From contig JAKRSB010000089.1 of the NCBI GenBank assembly GCA_022402525.1, positions 124,001 to 188,000 on the forward strand: a stretch of 64,000 nt of DNA. The letters run 5' to 3'. Source of the stretch: Thermosynechococcaceae cyanobacterium MS004. GTDB lineage: Bacteria; Cyanobacteriota; Cyanobacteriia; Thermosynechococcales; Thermosynechococcaceae. A program made the position numbers and the translations under genes. The first letter of the stretch is position 1. Every line of letters starts with the position of its first letter. This document shows positions 35,393-43,469 of the stretch, piece after piece. Below the pieces are notes generated by a model. It did not search any database and was not told the DNA's origin. It saw only the letters and a list, made by a program, of their open reading frames with translations.

Positions 35393-36454
35393 ATGGCACT
35401 TCCTCCAGCCCTCATCATTGGAACTGGTCGATGGGTCTGGTCTTCGCTATGGCACCTAATGATGTCGCAGATGGCTCCTCGCAGCACTTCCGGAGCCTAT
35501 CAGCGTCCAGAAAGTTCCTTTAGACGGCGGGTTTATGCGGCATCTGCTGATGATGCGGCATCTGCTAATACTGGGGTCCTCCCATCGTCAGGCGCAAACT
35601 TAGCCGCAGATTTTCCTGCTGAGTCGGGACGGTACTTGCTCATCGTCGGGGAGGGATGCCCCTGGGCGCACCGAACCCTTGTGGTACGTGCTTTAAAAGG
35701 CCTAGAGACAGCAATAGACGTGGTTAAGGTTTCGCCGAACGTCAATGCTGGCGGCTGGAAATTTGATGTGCCGTTTGAAGGTCTCACCACCCTGCCTGAG
35801 CTATATCTTCGAGGACAGCCTGGGTATCGGGGACGATGTACGGTTCCGCTGCTGTGGGATCGGCAGACTAGCCAAGTGGTCAATAATGAGAGTGCTGACA
35901 TCATTGTGATGCTGAATGATGCCTTTACCCCCTGGGCGTCTTTTCCTGAGCAAAATCTATATCCGATCGCGCTTCAAGAAGCCATTGACCGTTGGAATGA
36001 GAAGATTTATCGAACCGTCAATAATGGGGTCTATCGCTGTGGATTTGCCCAAACGCAAGCGGCCTATGAGCAAGCCTGCGCGGAATTGTTTGAAACCCTA
36101 GATGAGCTTGATGCTATCTTGGAGAAACAGCGCTATGTGTGTGGCGATCGCCTCACGCTGACCGATGTTCGTCTATTCACAACGCTATTTCGGTTTGATG
36201 CCGTCTACTTTGGCCTATTTAAGTGCAATCTGCGCCAAATCCAGAGCTACCCAAACCTCAGCGCCTACCTCCGAGATATTTATCAAACGCCAGGGGTTCG
36301 TGAGACCTGCAGCCTTGATGCGGTTAAGCGAGACTACTACGGCAACCTATTTCCCCTAAACCCTGGGGGCATTATTCCCATGGGGCCAGATGCACTGAGC
36401 TTTAGCCTGCCCCATGACCGTGAAACCCTGAGCCAGTCTCACCAAGCCCTGTAG
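35393..36454 (+). CDS. Glutathionyl-hydroquinone reductase-like (GST Xi class)
   Basis: The 353-residue protein has the Xi-class pattern: GEGCPWAHRTLVVRALKGLE (about 84-103) contains the catalytic Cys, a long substrate loop follows (GGWKFDVPFEGLTTLPELYLRGQPGYRGRCTVPLLWDRQTSQVVNNES), and the all-alpha half includes RLTLTDVRLFTTLFRFDAVY. Family enzymes (YqjG, PcpF, EcfS) use glutathione to reduce glutathionyl-hydroquinones, aiding quinone recycling and redox defence. An N-terminal extension of about 75 residues is poorly conserved and contains a DDAASA duplication. It is a monocistronic unit between rpmF and a HAD gene. This is one of three GST-related genes in the window. Confidence 0.86.
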   Translation: MALPPALIIGTGRWVWSSLWHLMMSQMAPRSTSGAYQRPESSFRRRVYAASADDAASANTGVLPSSGANLAADFPAESGRYLLIVGEGCPWAHRTLVVRALKGLETAIDVVKVSPNVNAGGWKFDVPFEGLTTLPELYLRGQPGYRGRCTVPLLWDRQTSQVVNNESADIIVMLNDAFTPWASFPEQNLYPIALQEAIDRWNEKIYRTVNNGVYRCGFAQTQAAYEQACAELFETLDELDAILEKQRYVCGDRLTLTDVRLFTTLFRFDAVYFGLFKCNLRQIQSYPNLSAYLRDIYQTPGVRETCSLDAVKRDYYGNLFPLNPGGIIPMGPDALSFSLPHDRETLSQSHQAL

Positions 36455-36486
36455 CTTCCTCTCGGCCAAGCGTTCACAGTAAGCGT

Positions 36487-37233
36487 TCACAGTAAATGGG
36501 CAAGCTCAATCGAAAAGTAGGTGGCACCAAAGGCATTGCCGGCGATCGCCTGGAAGGGGGCATCGGGCTCACCAAACCCGTCTAGCACCAGCGCTGCATT
36601 CTCAAAGGAATGGTTGCGGGTGTAGTCATTAATCGTGATGACGGTTTTTAGTCGGGCTTGGGTTGCAGAAATAAGGCCGTTTTCCGAGTCTTCCAACGCC
36701 AAGCAGTCTTCTGGAGCCCAGCCCATTTGTTCTAGAACATAGTCATAAATATCGGGGGCTGGCTTTTTGGCAGGCACAATATCGCCCGCACCAATGATGT
36801 CAAACCAATCAATACTGTCTTTCCCTAGGGTGTGCTCTAGCAGCACCGTCACGTTAGGGAGGGTGGTGGTGGTGGCGATCGCCAATCGAATTCCGGTCTG
36901 CCGCGCTTCTGCCAGAAGACGCTCTACCCCCGGTCGTAAGGGAATGCTCCCCTCCGCTAGCAGTTGACAGTAGTGCTCTGTTTTTGCAGCATGCAGCCCT
37001 GCAATAAACGTCTTTAAATCCGTAGGGGGTTCAAAGTCTGGGCTGTATTGCTGGATATAGTGGAGAATGCGCTCCTTCCCGCCCGTCACAGATAGGAGCT
37101 GGCCATAGAGCTCAACAGACCAGTTCCAGTCTAGGTTGGCAGCTTCAAAGGCTCGATTGAAGGCTACTCGATGACCGTCCCGTTCGGTATCGGCTAGGGT
37201 CCCGTCTACGTCAAAAATTAAAGCTTTTACCAT
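36487..37233 (-). CDS. HAD-family phosphatase (CbbY-like)
   Basis: This 248-residue haloacid-dehalogenase hydrolase has motif I FDVDGTLADTE (about 7-17), motif II ATTTTLP (about 119-125), the conserved Lys in AKKPAPDIYDYVLEQMG (about 154-170) and motif III CLALEDSENGLISA. The cap domain is of the beta-phosphoglucomutase/CbbY type. CbbY proteins in photosynthetic organisms dephosphorylate xylulose-1,5-bisphosphate, an inhibitor of Rubisco; that role is plausible here but not provable from motifs alone. It converges on the GST gene with a tandem GCGTTCACAGTA duplication between (36470-36494). Confidence 0.88.
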   Translation of the reverse strand: MVKALIFDVDGTLADTERDGHRVAFNRAFEAANLDWNWSVELYGQLLSVTGGKERILHYIQQYSPDFEPPTDLKTFIAGLHAAKTEHYCQLLAEGSIPLRPGVERLLAEARQTGIRLAIATTTTLPNVTVLLEHTLGKDSIDWFDIIGAGDIVPAKKPAPDIYDYVLEQMGWAPEDCLALEDSENGLISATQARLKTVITINDYTRNHSFENAALVLDGFGEPDAPFQAIAGNAFGATYFSIELAHLL

Positions 37234-37583
37234 ACTCCCCAGTATACTTCCCCAGTGCCGAAGAATTGATAGAGGATAAGGGCTTCTATCCCCTATTCTC
37301 TACACCCCATCCTCTGCGATGCGATCGCAGAACTCCATCATAATCTCTTAAGCCATAATCTCTTAAGATACAGCAAGGCTCTTGAACCTTCTCCGTAAAC
37401 GAGTGTTTCAGTTAGCCTCAATTTGGCAGGTGCTTCCATTCGGCAAAAACTCAGTTTTTAAGACCTCTGCGATCGCATAAGGGCACTGTGCTAGAACACG
37501 GTGCTAGAAATTGGTTTTGGGTGAGTCCCGTTTCATCGCTGGCGTCAGACTGCGCTACCTTCTATTTTGGCAACAGCATGAAC
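37234..37583. other. Intergenic region with gene remnants
   Basis: Within this 350-base gap lie a DUF29 C-terminal remnant (37441-37490) and, near 37291-37335, a tRNA-resembling stretch (CCTCTGCGATGCGATCGCAG) similar in part to the tRNA-Ala gene further right. Nothing intact is present. Confidence 0.45.
37441..37490 (-). pseudogene. Remnant of a DUF29 gene C-terminus
   Basis: Read on the minus strand, this stretch encodes AQCPYAIAEVLKTEFLPN, nearly identical to AQCPYAIAEVLDPDFLPN at the end of the intact DUF29 gene at 38343-38789. The reading frame has a stop just upstream of it, and the original terminator codon is lost, so only the tail of a former second copy survives. Confidence 0.72.
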
Positions 37584-38189
37584 TTACGCAGCAGGCGGCA
37601 AAATCGCCGTTAACGAAAGTATGAGACCAGGAAAAAATCGAGGTTCAACTTCATTGGGTTCGGTAAGAGTCAGATGGCTCGTGTAGCCCGTGGGGGTAGG
37701 GTTACGGAAAACGTGCAGTTGGCGGTTTTTGAGATCCAGCACCCAATAGTCCGCAATCCCTGCTTGGGCATAGAGCTTATCCTTAATTTCGCAATCTTGC
37801 TTGAGCGTGGAATCCGCTACCTCCACCACTAAGGCAATCTCTTCAGGGCGAGGATGATGATCGGCATAGTCCAAAACCGTGCCCCGGACAATGACTAAAT
37901 CTGTCTCTGGCTCCGACCAGTCATCTAGTTGGATGGGGTCTTGGGTGCGTACTAGAACTGCATCTCCAAGATGATCGCGTAGGGCATTTGCCAATAAATA
38001 CAGTGACGTGACATGGGGAGTTCCTTTGGACGCCATTAGTGAAATCTGTCCGTTAATCAGCTCCGTCCGTTCATCAGTGTCAAGAATTCCCATCTCGCTC
38101 ATCCGGTGATAGTCTTGCACCGTCCAGTATTTAACGGCAGTTGACTCAACCGTAAGGGTTAGGTTGGGAGCTGGTTTCAGAGGGTTCAT
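37584..38189 (-). CDS. Uma2-family (DUF820) restriction-endonuclease-fold protein
   Basis: The 201-residue protein matches Uma2/DUF820, a PD-(D/E)xK fold family greatly expanded in cyanobacteria. WTVQDYHRMSEMGILDTDERTELINGQISLMA lies near the N-terminus. PETDLVIVRG gives the metal-binding Asp, EIALVVEVADSTLKQD supplies the E-x-V motif, and YAQAGIADYWVLDLKNRQLHVFR carries the trailing part. Biological roles are unknown; some are suspected nucleases in mobile or defence contexts. Its neighbour is a DUF29 gene, a frequent companion. Confidence 0.88.
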   Translation of the reverse strand: MNPLKPAPNLTLTVESTAVKYWTVQDYHRMSEMGILDTDERTELINGQISLMASKGTPHVTSLYLLANALRDHLGDAVLVRTQDPIQLDDWSEPETDLVIVRGTVLDYADHHPRPEEIALVVEVADSTLKQDCEIKDKLYAQAGIADYWVLDLKNRQLHVFRNPTPTGYTSHLTLTEPNEVEPRFFPGLILSLTAILPPAA

Positions 38190-38342
38190 CAGATTTTGCA
38201 GAGTTGAGGACTCGGATGATGGCCTATTGCCATTATGTGCGATCGCCTGCTTGTCACCTGCACAAAACCTGCATCCGGGTTTCTGGATAGCCTTCTTTCA
38301 TGAGCAACAAGAGCCGATGCGGGGATAAACACCGTAGAGTTT

Positions 38343-38789
38343 TCAATTTGGCAGAAAATCAGGATCCAAGACCTCGGCGATCGCATAGGGGCATTGCGCA
38401 GGGAAGTTTTCTAAGAAGATCGTGGTTTCGTCAGCGGCTTTTTCCCTGGCAATGGTATAGCACTCGTCAACTGCTTGAGACAGATGCCCTTTAAGGCTAG
38501 GGCTATCTTTAAGGAGTCTTAAAAGCTGCCGACGTTGTTCACGAATCGTCGCTTGCCAACTGCGAGATTGGTGCTCTGGTTGATACTGCCACTTCAGTAA
38601 GTGCATGAGCAGAACCTCTAGTCGGCTCTCAACTTCGCGCTTCTCGCTTCGATTCAAGGCCTCGATTTCCTCTACCAAGTGATCTATATCTAATTCGTGG
38701 AACTGCCTTGACTTCAGCAGTTGAGCGGTTTGATCTAACCACAGCGAGAAATCGGCTTGATAGAGAGAGGGTATGGTTCCTGTCATCAT
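38343..38789 (-). CDS. DUF29 family protein
   Basis: This 148-residue protein has the DUF29 signature: YQADFSLWLDQTAQLLKSRQFHELDIDHLVEEIEAL at the N-terminus, then MHLLKWQYQPEHQSRSWQATIREQR, and the tail CPYAIAEVLDPDFLPN. DUF29 proteins are all-alpha, highly multiplied in cyanobacteria, and have no established function. A degenerate copy of the same tail lies at 37441-37490. It is transcribed toward a Uma2 gene and lies next to the tRNA-Ala gene. Confidence 0.87.
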   Translation of the reverse strand: MMTGTIPSLYQADFSLWLDQTAQLLKSRQFHELDIDHLVEEIEALNRSEKREVESRLEVLLMHLLKWQYQPEHQSRSWQATIREQRRQLLRLLKDSPSLKGHLSQAVDECYTIAREKAADETTIFLENFPAQCPYAIAEVLDPDFLPN

Positions 38790-38843
38790 CTACCTCCGTT
38801 CGGCAAGCTTGCTCTTGAGCAATATCAATGGAGAATAAGGGAA

Positions 38844-38916
38844 TGGAGAATAGGGGATTCGAACCCCTGACCTCTGCGGTGCGATCGCAGCACTCTACCA
38901 ACTGAGCTAATTCCCC
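38844..38916 (-). tRNA. tRNA-Ala (anticodon CGC)
   Basis: A complete 73-base cloverleaf: 7-bp acceptor stem (one G-T pair), D arm with GCTCAGTTGGTAGAGT, anticodon stem CTGCG/CGCAG with loop ATCGCAC, so anticodon CGC (codon GCG), T arm GGGGTTCGAATCCCC, and discriminator A. CCA is not encoded. The anticodon arm contains the HIP1 octamer GCGATCGC. A near copy of the 3' end (TGGAGAATA) is repeated 15 bases beyond the gene. Confidence 0.95.
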
Positions 38917-39065
38917 GAATTGATGCATCTCAGCAAGCGATGCATCTTAAGTCAATCTTTACTTCTCAATCTTCACTTCTCACTATAGCGACTTGCGCTT
39001 CAGCATTCTAGAGGGAGAGTAACCACCACTCGCCCACAAGTAAGCCCCATAGAGAAGCTAGCTAG

Positions 39066-39605
39066 CTAATCCACGGTGAAAGACGTGGCCACCGTTTTAA
39101 AAATTTTGGAGACCTTATCCCATCGCTGTTCAGGAGCAGAGATGTTGAGGGTATAGAGCTTGCCGCGACTAACGGCTACGCTGGCTAAGTGATGGCGCTC
39201 GCGGTTGGGCAGCTTGATGAGATATTCTAAGTCGTAGTACAGCTTGTCGCCCTGGCTGCGCTCTAGAGCAGAAAGAAGCTCAGCTTCACGGCCAGAATCC
39301 TTGGGTGCTAGAACACGCTGGGCAAGACGTAAGCCCACCTGGGATGCATCACCTAAGTCCGTGAGCTGTTTGCCGCTATCAATGGCGCTGACCACAACGC
39401 TCACATTTTCGGTTTCTTCAATGAGGTCTCGAAAGACAATGTCTGGCCCTTCTGCGCCTGAAACTTCGAGCCAACCGTTAGGGTATAAAAACTTATAGCC
39501 ATCTAGGGCATCAATATAAGGCTTAAATCCGCCGCCCAAGTTGGCACAGCCCTGAAGCGTTAGACTCACGAGTAGTAAGGCGATGACTGCAAATCGTTTT
39601 AACAT
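39066..39605 (-). CDS. CyanoP, PsbP-family photosystem II lipoprotein
   Basis: CyanoP is a lumenal lipoprotein with a role in photosystem II assembly. The 179-residue precursor has a lipobox LTLQGC (about 15-20). The mature PsbP fold is seen in FKPYIDALDGYKFLYPNGWLEVSG, IVFRDLIEETENVSVVVSAI, YYDLEYLIKLPNRERHHLASVAVSRGKLYTLNISAPEQRW and the C-terminal FKTVATSFTVD. This is the ancestral cyanobacterial form rather than chloroplast PsbP. It is a single gene with a long gap to the divergent M16 gene. Confidence 0.95.
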   Translation of the reverse strand: MLKRFAVIALLLVSLTLQGCANLGGGFKPYIDALDGYKFLYPNGWLEVSGAEGPDIVFRDLIEETENVSVVVSAIDSGKQLTDLGDASQVGLRLAQRVLAPKDSGREAELLSALERSQGDKLYYDLEYLIKLPNRERHHLASVAVSRGKLYTLNISAPEQRWDKVSKIFKTVATSFTVD

Positions 39606-39690
39606 TTCTCTTCTTTCTAAAAGCTATTCCAAAAATCAACCTAGACCCAGCCTAAACCCAATCTAAACTCGCCTATTTCAGTCCAATTCT

Positions 39691-39732
39691 CTAAATCCGA
39701 TTTTCTAAATCTGATTTTCTAGATCCGATTCT
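39691..39732. repeat. 14-bp tandem repeat, 3 copies
   Basis: CTAAATCCGATTTT, CTAAATCTGATTTT and CTAGATCCGATTCT are head to tail. Confidence 0.85.
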
Positions 39733-39840
39733 CAGCTTCAAGCTAGTGCTGACTCGCTCCGTCACCTATTGTAATGGGTTGTTGCCGCGCTACATCTTGA
39801 GCGATCGCCAAAAAGCAGCCGGACGCTAGCCTACGCAGCC

Positions 39841-39876
39841 CATCCTTGAGCCCATCCTTGAGCCCATCCTTGAGCC
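39841..39876. repeat. 12-bp tandem repeat, 3 exact copies
   Basis: CATCCTTGAGCC is repeated exactly three times about 45 bases upstream of the M16 peptidase start. Confidence 0.9.
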
Positions 39877-39922
39877 CACTCTCAAACCCTAGACCACCCA
39901 GCACCGCCTTTACTTAATCTCC

Positions 39923-41227
39923 ATGATTGTTTCCGCCGCGCCTGCTCTCATCAACCCGACCTTGCATACTTCCGCATCTGGCCTCACCATTATTGCGGAG
40001 CAGATGCCCATTAATGCGGTCAACTTTAGTTTATGGACGCCCACAGGCTCTGCGGTAGAGTCTGATTCCCTCAACGGGATGGCGCACTTTTTGGAGCACA
40101 TGATTTTTAAGGGAACCCAAACCCTCGTCCCTGGTGAATTTGAGCGCCAGGTAGAGCAGCGCGGCGGCATGACCAATGCCATGACCAGTCAGGACTACAC
40201 CTGCTACTACGTCACCACAGCCCCTCAAGATTTTGACGCGATCGCCCCGCTTCAGCTAGACCTTGTCCTGAATGCAGCGATTCCAGAGCCTGAATTTGAG
40301 CGAGAGCGTCAGGTGGTGCTAGAAGAGATTCGGCGCGCTTCGGACAATATCCGCCGTCGGGTCTATATGAATGCCATGGCGATCGCTTTTAATCGACTGC
40401 CCTACCGTCGTCCAGTGTTGGGGCCTTTTGAAAATGTAGAGCGCTTCACCGCCGCCCAGATGCGGCAGTTCCATCAGACCTGGTATGCCCCCTCAAATTT
40501 CACCGCAGTTGTGGTAGGCAACTTGCCCGTCGAGCAGATGATTGCCACCCTAGAGGCGCAGCTAGAAAAGCAGCAGGATAATCTAAATCCTTCAGGAAGC
40601 GATCGCGCCCCTCGGCCCACGCTACCGAAACCCACCCTGCCTGAGTTTTTGCCGGAAGACCCCTTTGAGAATGCACCGCCCCAGGATATTCAAGACTCGC
40701 GTCTAACAGAAGCGCGCTTAATGATGATGTGGCGGGTGCCGGGGATGATGGCGGTGGCCGAGTCCGATGGACTGGATGTATTGGCGCGCATTCTGGGTGC
40801 GGGGCGCACCTCTCGGCTGGTACAGGAATTACGGGAAGATCGGCGGCTTGTGACCCATGTGGGCGCGAGTAATCTCACCCATACCGCCCAGGGATTGTTC
40901 TGGATTTCGGTTCATCTGCCCGCCGAGAATATTACAGCAGTAGAGTCTGCTATTCTGTCCCAGATTCAGGCACTTCACGAAGACCTGGTGAGCATTGCAG
41001 AGCTGGAGCAGGTCAAACGCCAAACCATCAACCAGTTTATTTTTGAAAACGAAGCGCCCTCCAGCCGAGCCGGACTTTACGGCTATTCCCACGCGGTCTT
41101 TGGCAACCTCACTGAAGGGCTAACCTATACTGACCGCATTCAGTCCCTCCATCGGGAGACGCTCCAAACGATTGCTCAGCGGTATTTGCCCCTCAACGGA
41201 CTCCAGATCTTGAGAATGTATCCCTAG
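39923..41227 (+). CDS. M16-family zinc peptidase
   Basis: This 434-residue insulinase-type protein has the inverted zinc motif HFLEH (His55, Glu58, His59) and the third ligand in EEIRR (Glu135, 76 residues later). Proteins of this size act as one half of a clamp with a second non-catalytic M16 partner, which is often encoded next to it; none is present here. The C-terminal half has the paralogous domain (MMMWRVPGMMAVAESDGLDVLARILGAGRTSRLVQELREDRR). It may be a processing peptidase or peptide scavenger. A cytosolic location is likely, as there is no signal peptide. Confidence 0.9.
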   Translation: MIVSAAPALINPTLHTSASGLTIIAEQMPINAVNFSLWTPTGSAVESDSLNGMAHFLEHMIFKGTQTLVPGEFERQVEQRGGMTNAMTSQDYTCYYVTTAPQDFDAIAPLQLDLVLNAAIPEPEFERERQVVLEEIRRASDNIRRRVYMNAMAIAFNRLPYRRPVLGPFENVERFTAAQMRQFHQTWYAPSNFTAVVVGNLPVEQMIATLEAQLEKQQDNLNPSGSDRAPRPTLPKPTLPEFLPEDPFENAPPQDIQDSRLTEARLMMMWRVPGMMAVAESDGLDVLARILGAGRTSRLVQELREDRRLVTHVGASNLTHTAQGLFWISVHLPAENITAVESAILSQIQALHEDLVSIAELEQVKRQTINQFIFENEAPSSRAGLYGYSHAVFGNLTEGLTYTDRIQSLHRETLQTIAQRYLPLNGLQILRMYP

Positions 41228-41314
41228 TTTTTGCGAACTGGGCAGTTTAAGCAATTTCAGTTCATATATTGGCTAATTTATGCTAAAAGTAACCCAATCT
41301 GCATAGATAGATTC

Positions 41315-41350
41315 GCCTGATCATTTGCCTGATCATTGACCTGATCAAAA
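41315..41350. repeat. 12-bp tandem repeat, 3 degenerate copies
   Basis: GCCTGATCATTT, GCCTGATCATTG and ACCTGATCAAAA, between the M16 and TpsB genes. Confidence 0.75.
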
Positions 41351-41567
41351 TAAAGCTCCGTTTTTCGGCTGGGCTATTTTGAGGCGATCGCCACTTAGGG
41401 TGCTGAACGTTGTGGAATTTTTCTGTGGCTGCTGTGAGTAGAGTTTCGTCTTGCCTTCTCTGTGAAACACAGAGCGCTTCTAATGCTGCTTTTCCTCTTA
41501 TTCTTTGGGGGCGGAAGGGAGAGTGCTGCGGCTTTCAGGGTTGGGTCATCCCCCAGGAGACAACCGC

Positions 41568-43424
41568 ATGGGTCTAACGCTGAGTTTCATACCCCTGTTT
41601 TTTGGGGTTCCTGCCTCTACGCCCCTTTCTGTCGTGCCCCTTGCCATAGTCCCCACTAAAGCGGTTTCCACTCAAGCGGTTTCCACTCAAGCGGCTCTCA
41701 ACTCAACTCCGCCAGAAGCTAACTCAAACCCAACCTTTAGCCTACCCCCCACGCCCAGTCTGTCCAACCGCATCAGTCAGGCCATCCCCCCAGGGCTGGA
41801 GCAGATTCCTAACCCCACGCTGCCTAGGTCGCCCAGCCTACCCCTACCCATTCCCCAGCCCAGCCCTACACTGCCCCTTGATGTTGCCCCAACCGCACCT
41901 GCGGCAGATCCTAAGCTTCCAGACACCATTCCTGGAAGTATTACAGTCGCGCGGTTTGAGTTTGAAGGCAATACTGCCCTGAGCAGTGCAGAGCTTGCGA
42001 CGGTCACGGCACCGTTTACCCAACGATCGCTTTCCTTTGCAGAGCTGCTTCAGGTAGAGACGGCGATCGCCCAGCGCTACAGCGAGGCTGGTTTTATCAA
42101 CTCTGGGGCAGTGATTGAGGCGAATCAGGTTTTGAATCCGCAGGCGGCGGTGGTGAAGGTACGCATTATTGAGGGCAGTCTGGAAGAGATCAGGGTGACG
42201 GGCACCCGACGACTCAACCCAAACTATGTGCGCAGCCGTCTGAAGCTGGCCGCCACGCGCCCCCTTAACCAAAAGCGCATCCTCAAGGCCCTTCAGGTGC
42301 TGCAGCTTGACCCTTTGCTGAAAGCCATTGTGGCCGATCTGTCGGGCGGCTCCCGCCCCGAACTGGCAGTGCTGACGGTCAACGTGACAGAGGCCGATCC
42401 CTTTGATGTGGAGCTATTTGCCGACAACAGCAGAACGCCCAGCGTCGGCAGCTTTCAGAGGGGCCTGAGCATTACCCATCGGAATGTACTGGGGTATGGC
42501 GATCGCCTAGCGCTAGACTATGCCAACAGCAGCGGCAGTAATGCCTTTGACCTCAGCTATACGGTGCCCCTCAACGCTCGCAACGGCACCCTAACTGTGG
42601 CGGGCGGGGTGAGCGAAACCCGCATTATTGAGCAGCCCTTTGACCGACTGGATATTAAGGGGCGCTCCTATACCGTGAGCTTGGGCTATCGACAGCCCGT
42701 GGTGCAGACCCCCACCCAGGAAGTTGCCGTGGGCCTGACCGTAGCGCGTCAGGAAAGCCAAACCGAACTGTTCGGCGTTAATTTTCCGCTGTCTCCAGGG
42801 GCGGACAAGGACGGAACAACGCGAACCTTTGCGGTGCGGCTTTTTCAAGACTGGACGCAACGCAGTGCAAGGTCTGTCTTTGCAGGACGATCGCACTTTA
42901 GCTTTGGGGTGGGTGCTTTTGACGCCACCCTCAATGCCGCGCCGCCCGATAGTCGCTTTTTTAACTGGCGGATGCAGACGCAGTACGTCAGGCTCCTTGC
43001 GCCTCAGACCTTATTGGTGCTGCGCTCTGACCTACAGCTTTCGCCCACGGCACTGATACCCACAGAGCAGTTTGCCCTGGGTGGACAGCACAGTGTACGC
43101 GGGTATCGACAGGACGCCTTGCTGACCGATAATGGCTTCTTTGCCTCTGCCGAGGTGCGCATTCCCCTTTTGCGGGTGAATCGGGTCAAGGGGGTCTTGC
43201 AGATTGCACCCTTTGTGGACTTTGGCGCAGGCTGGAATAGTGGCGGGACGCTGAATCCTGAGCGCAGTCTATTACTGGGTGCAGGGGTGGGGCTTCAGTG
43301 GCAGATGGGCGATCGCCTGACGACTCGGTTTGACTGGGGCATTCCGCTCCTCAATTCGGATTCGAGTAGACCGACCCTTCAGGAGCAAGGACTCTATTTT
43401 TCAATCCGCTATCTTCTCTTTTAG
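41568..43424 (+). CDS. Two-partner secretion outer-membrane transporter (TpsB, ShlB/FhaC type)
   Basis: From the ATG at 41568, which has AGGAGA eight to thirteen bases upstream, this 618-residue protein has a signal peptide, then a Pro/Ser-rich linker (residues about 30-110) with in-frame repeats (KAVSTQAVSTQA, 15-bp units at 41655-41699). POTRA domains follow (about 115-270; FEFEGNTALSSAELATVTAPF, YSEAGFINSGAVIEANQ). The FhaC-like 16-strand barrel follows with the signature VRGYRQDALLTDNGFFASAEVRIPLLRVN (about 530-560). TpsB proteins export a large beta-helical TpsA across the outer membrane. The partner is encoded convergently, with stops 46 bases apart. Confidence 0.9.
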   Translation: MGLTLSFIPLFFGVPASTPLSVVPLAIVPTKAVSTQAVSTQAALNSTPPEANSNPTFSLPPTPSLSNRISQAIPPGLEQIPNPTLPRSPSLPLPIPQPSPTLPLDVAPTAPAADPKLPDTIPGSITVARFEFEGNTALSSAELATVTAPFTQRSLSFAELLQVETAIAQRYSEAGFINSGAVIEANQVLNPQAAVVKVRIIEGSLEEIRVTGTRRLNPNYVRSRLKLAATRPLNQKRILKALQVLQLDPLLKAIVADLSGGSRPELAVLTVNVTEADPFDVELFADNSRTPSVGSFQRGLSITHRNVLGYGDRLALDYANSSGSNAFDLSYTVPLNARNGTLTVAGGVSETRIIEQPFDRLDIKGRSYTVSLGYRQPVVQTPTQEVAVGLTVARQESQTELFGVNFPLSPGADKDGTTRTFAVRLFQDWTQRSARSVFAGRSHFSFGVGAFDATLNAAPPDSRFFNWRMQTQYVRLLAPQTLLVLRSDLQLSPTALIPTEQFALGGQHSVRGYRQDALLTDNGFFASAEVRIPLLRVNRVKGVLQIAPFVDFGAGWNSGGTLNPERSLLLGAGVGLQWQMGDRLTTRFDWGIPLLNSDSSRPTLQEQGLYFSIRYLLF

Positions 43425-43469
43425 ACTCGGTCTAGCGCCAGCCGCTTTGATCGGATTGCTAGCGCAGGA

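Larger units (their letters stand above)
39606..39922. other. Divergent intergenic region with two tandem arrays
   Basis: Between cyanoP and the peptidase gene there is a 14-bp array at 39691-39732 and a 12-bp array at 39841-39876. No small gene is seen. Confidence 0.5.

Noticed and set aside
37291-37335. A second tRNA gene
   Set aside because: Only the anticodon-arm-like piece matches; acceptor and D arms cannot be folded, and the HIP1 octamer explains much of the similarity.
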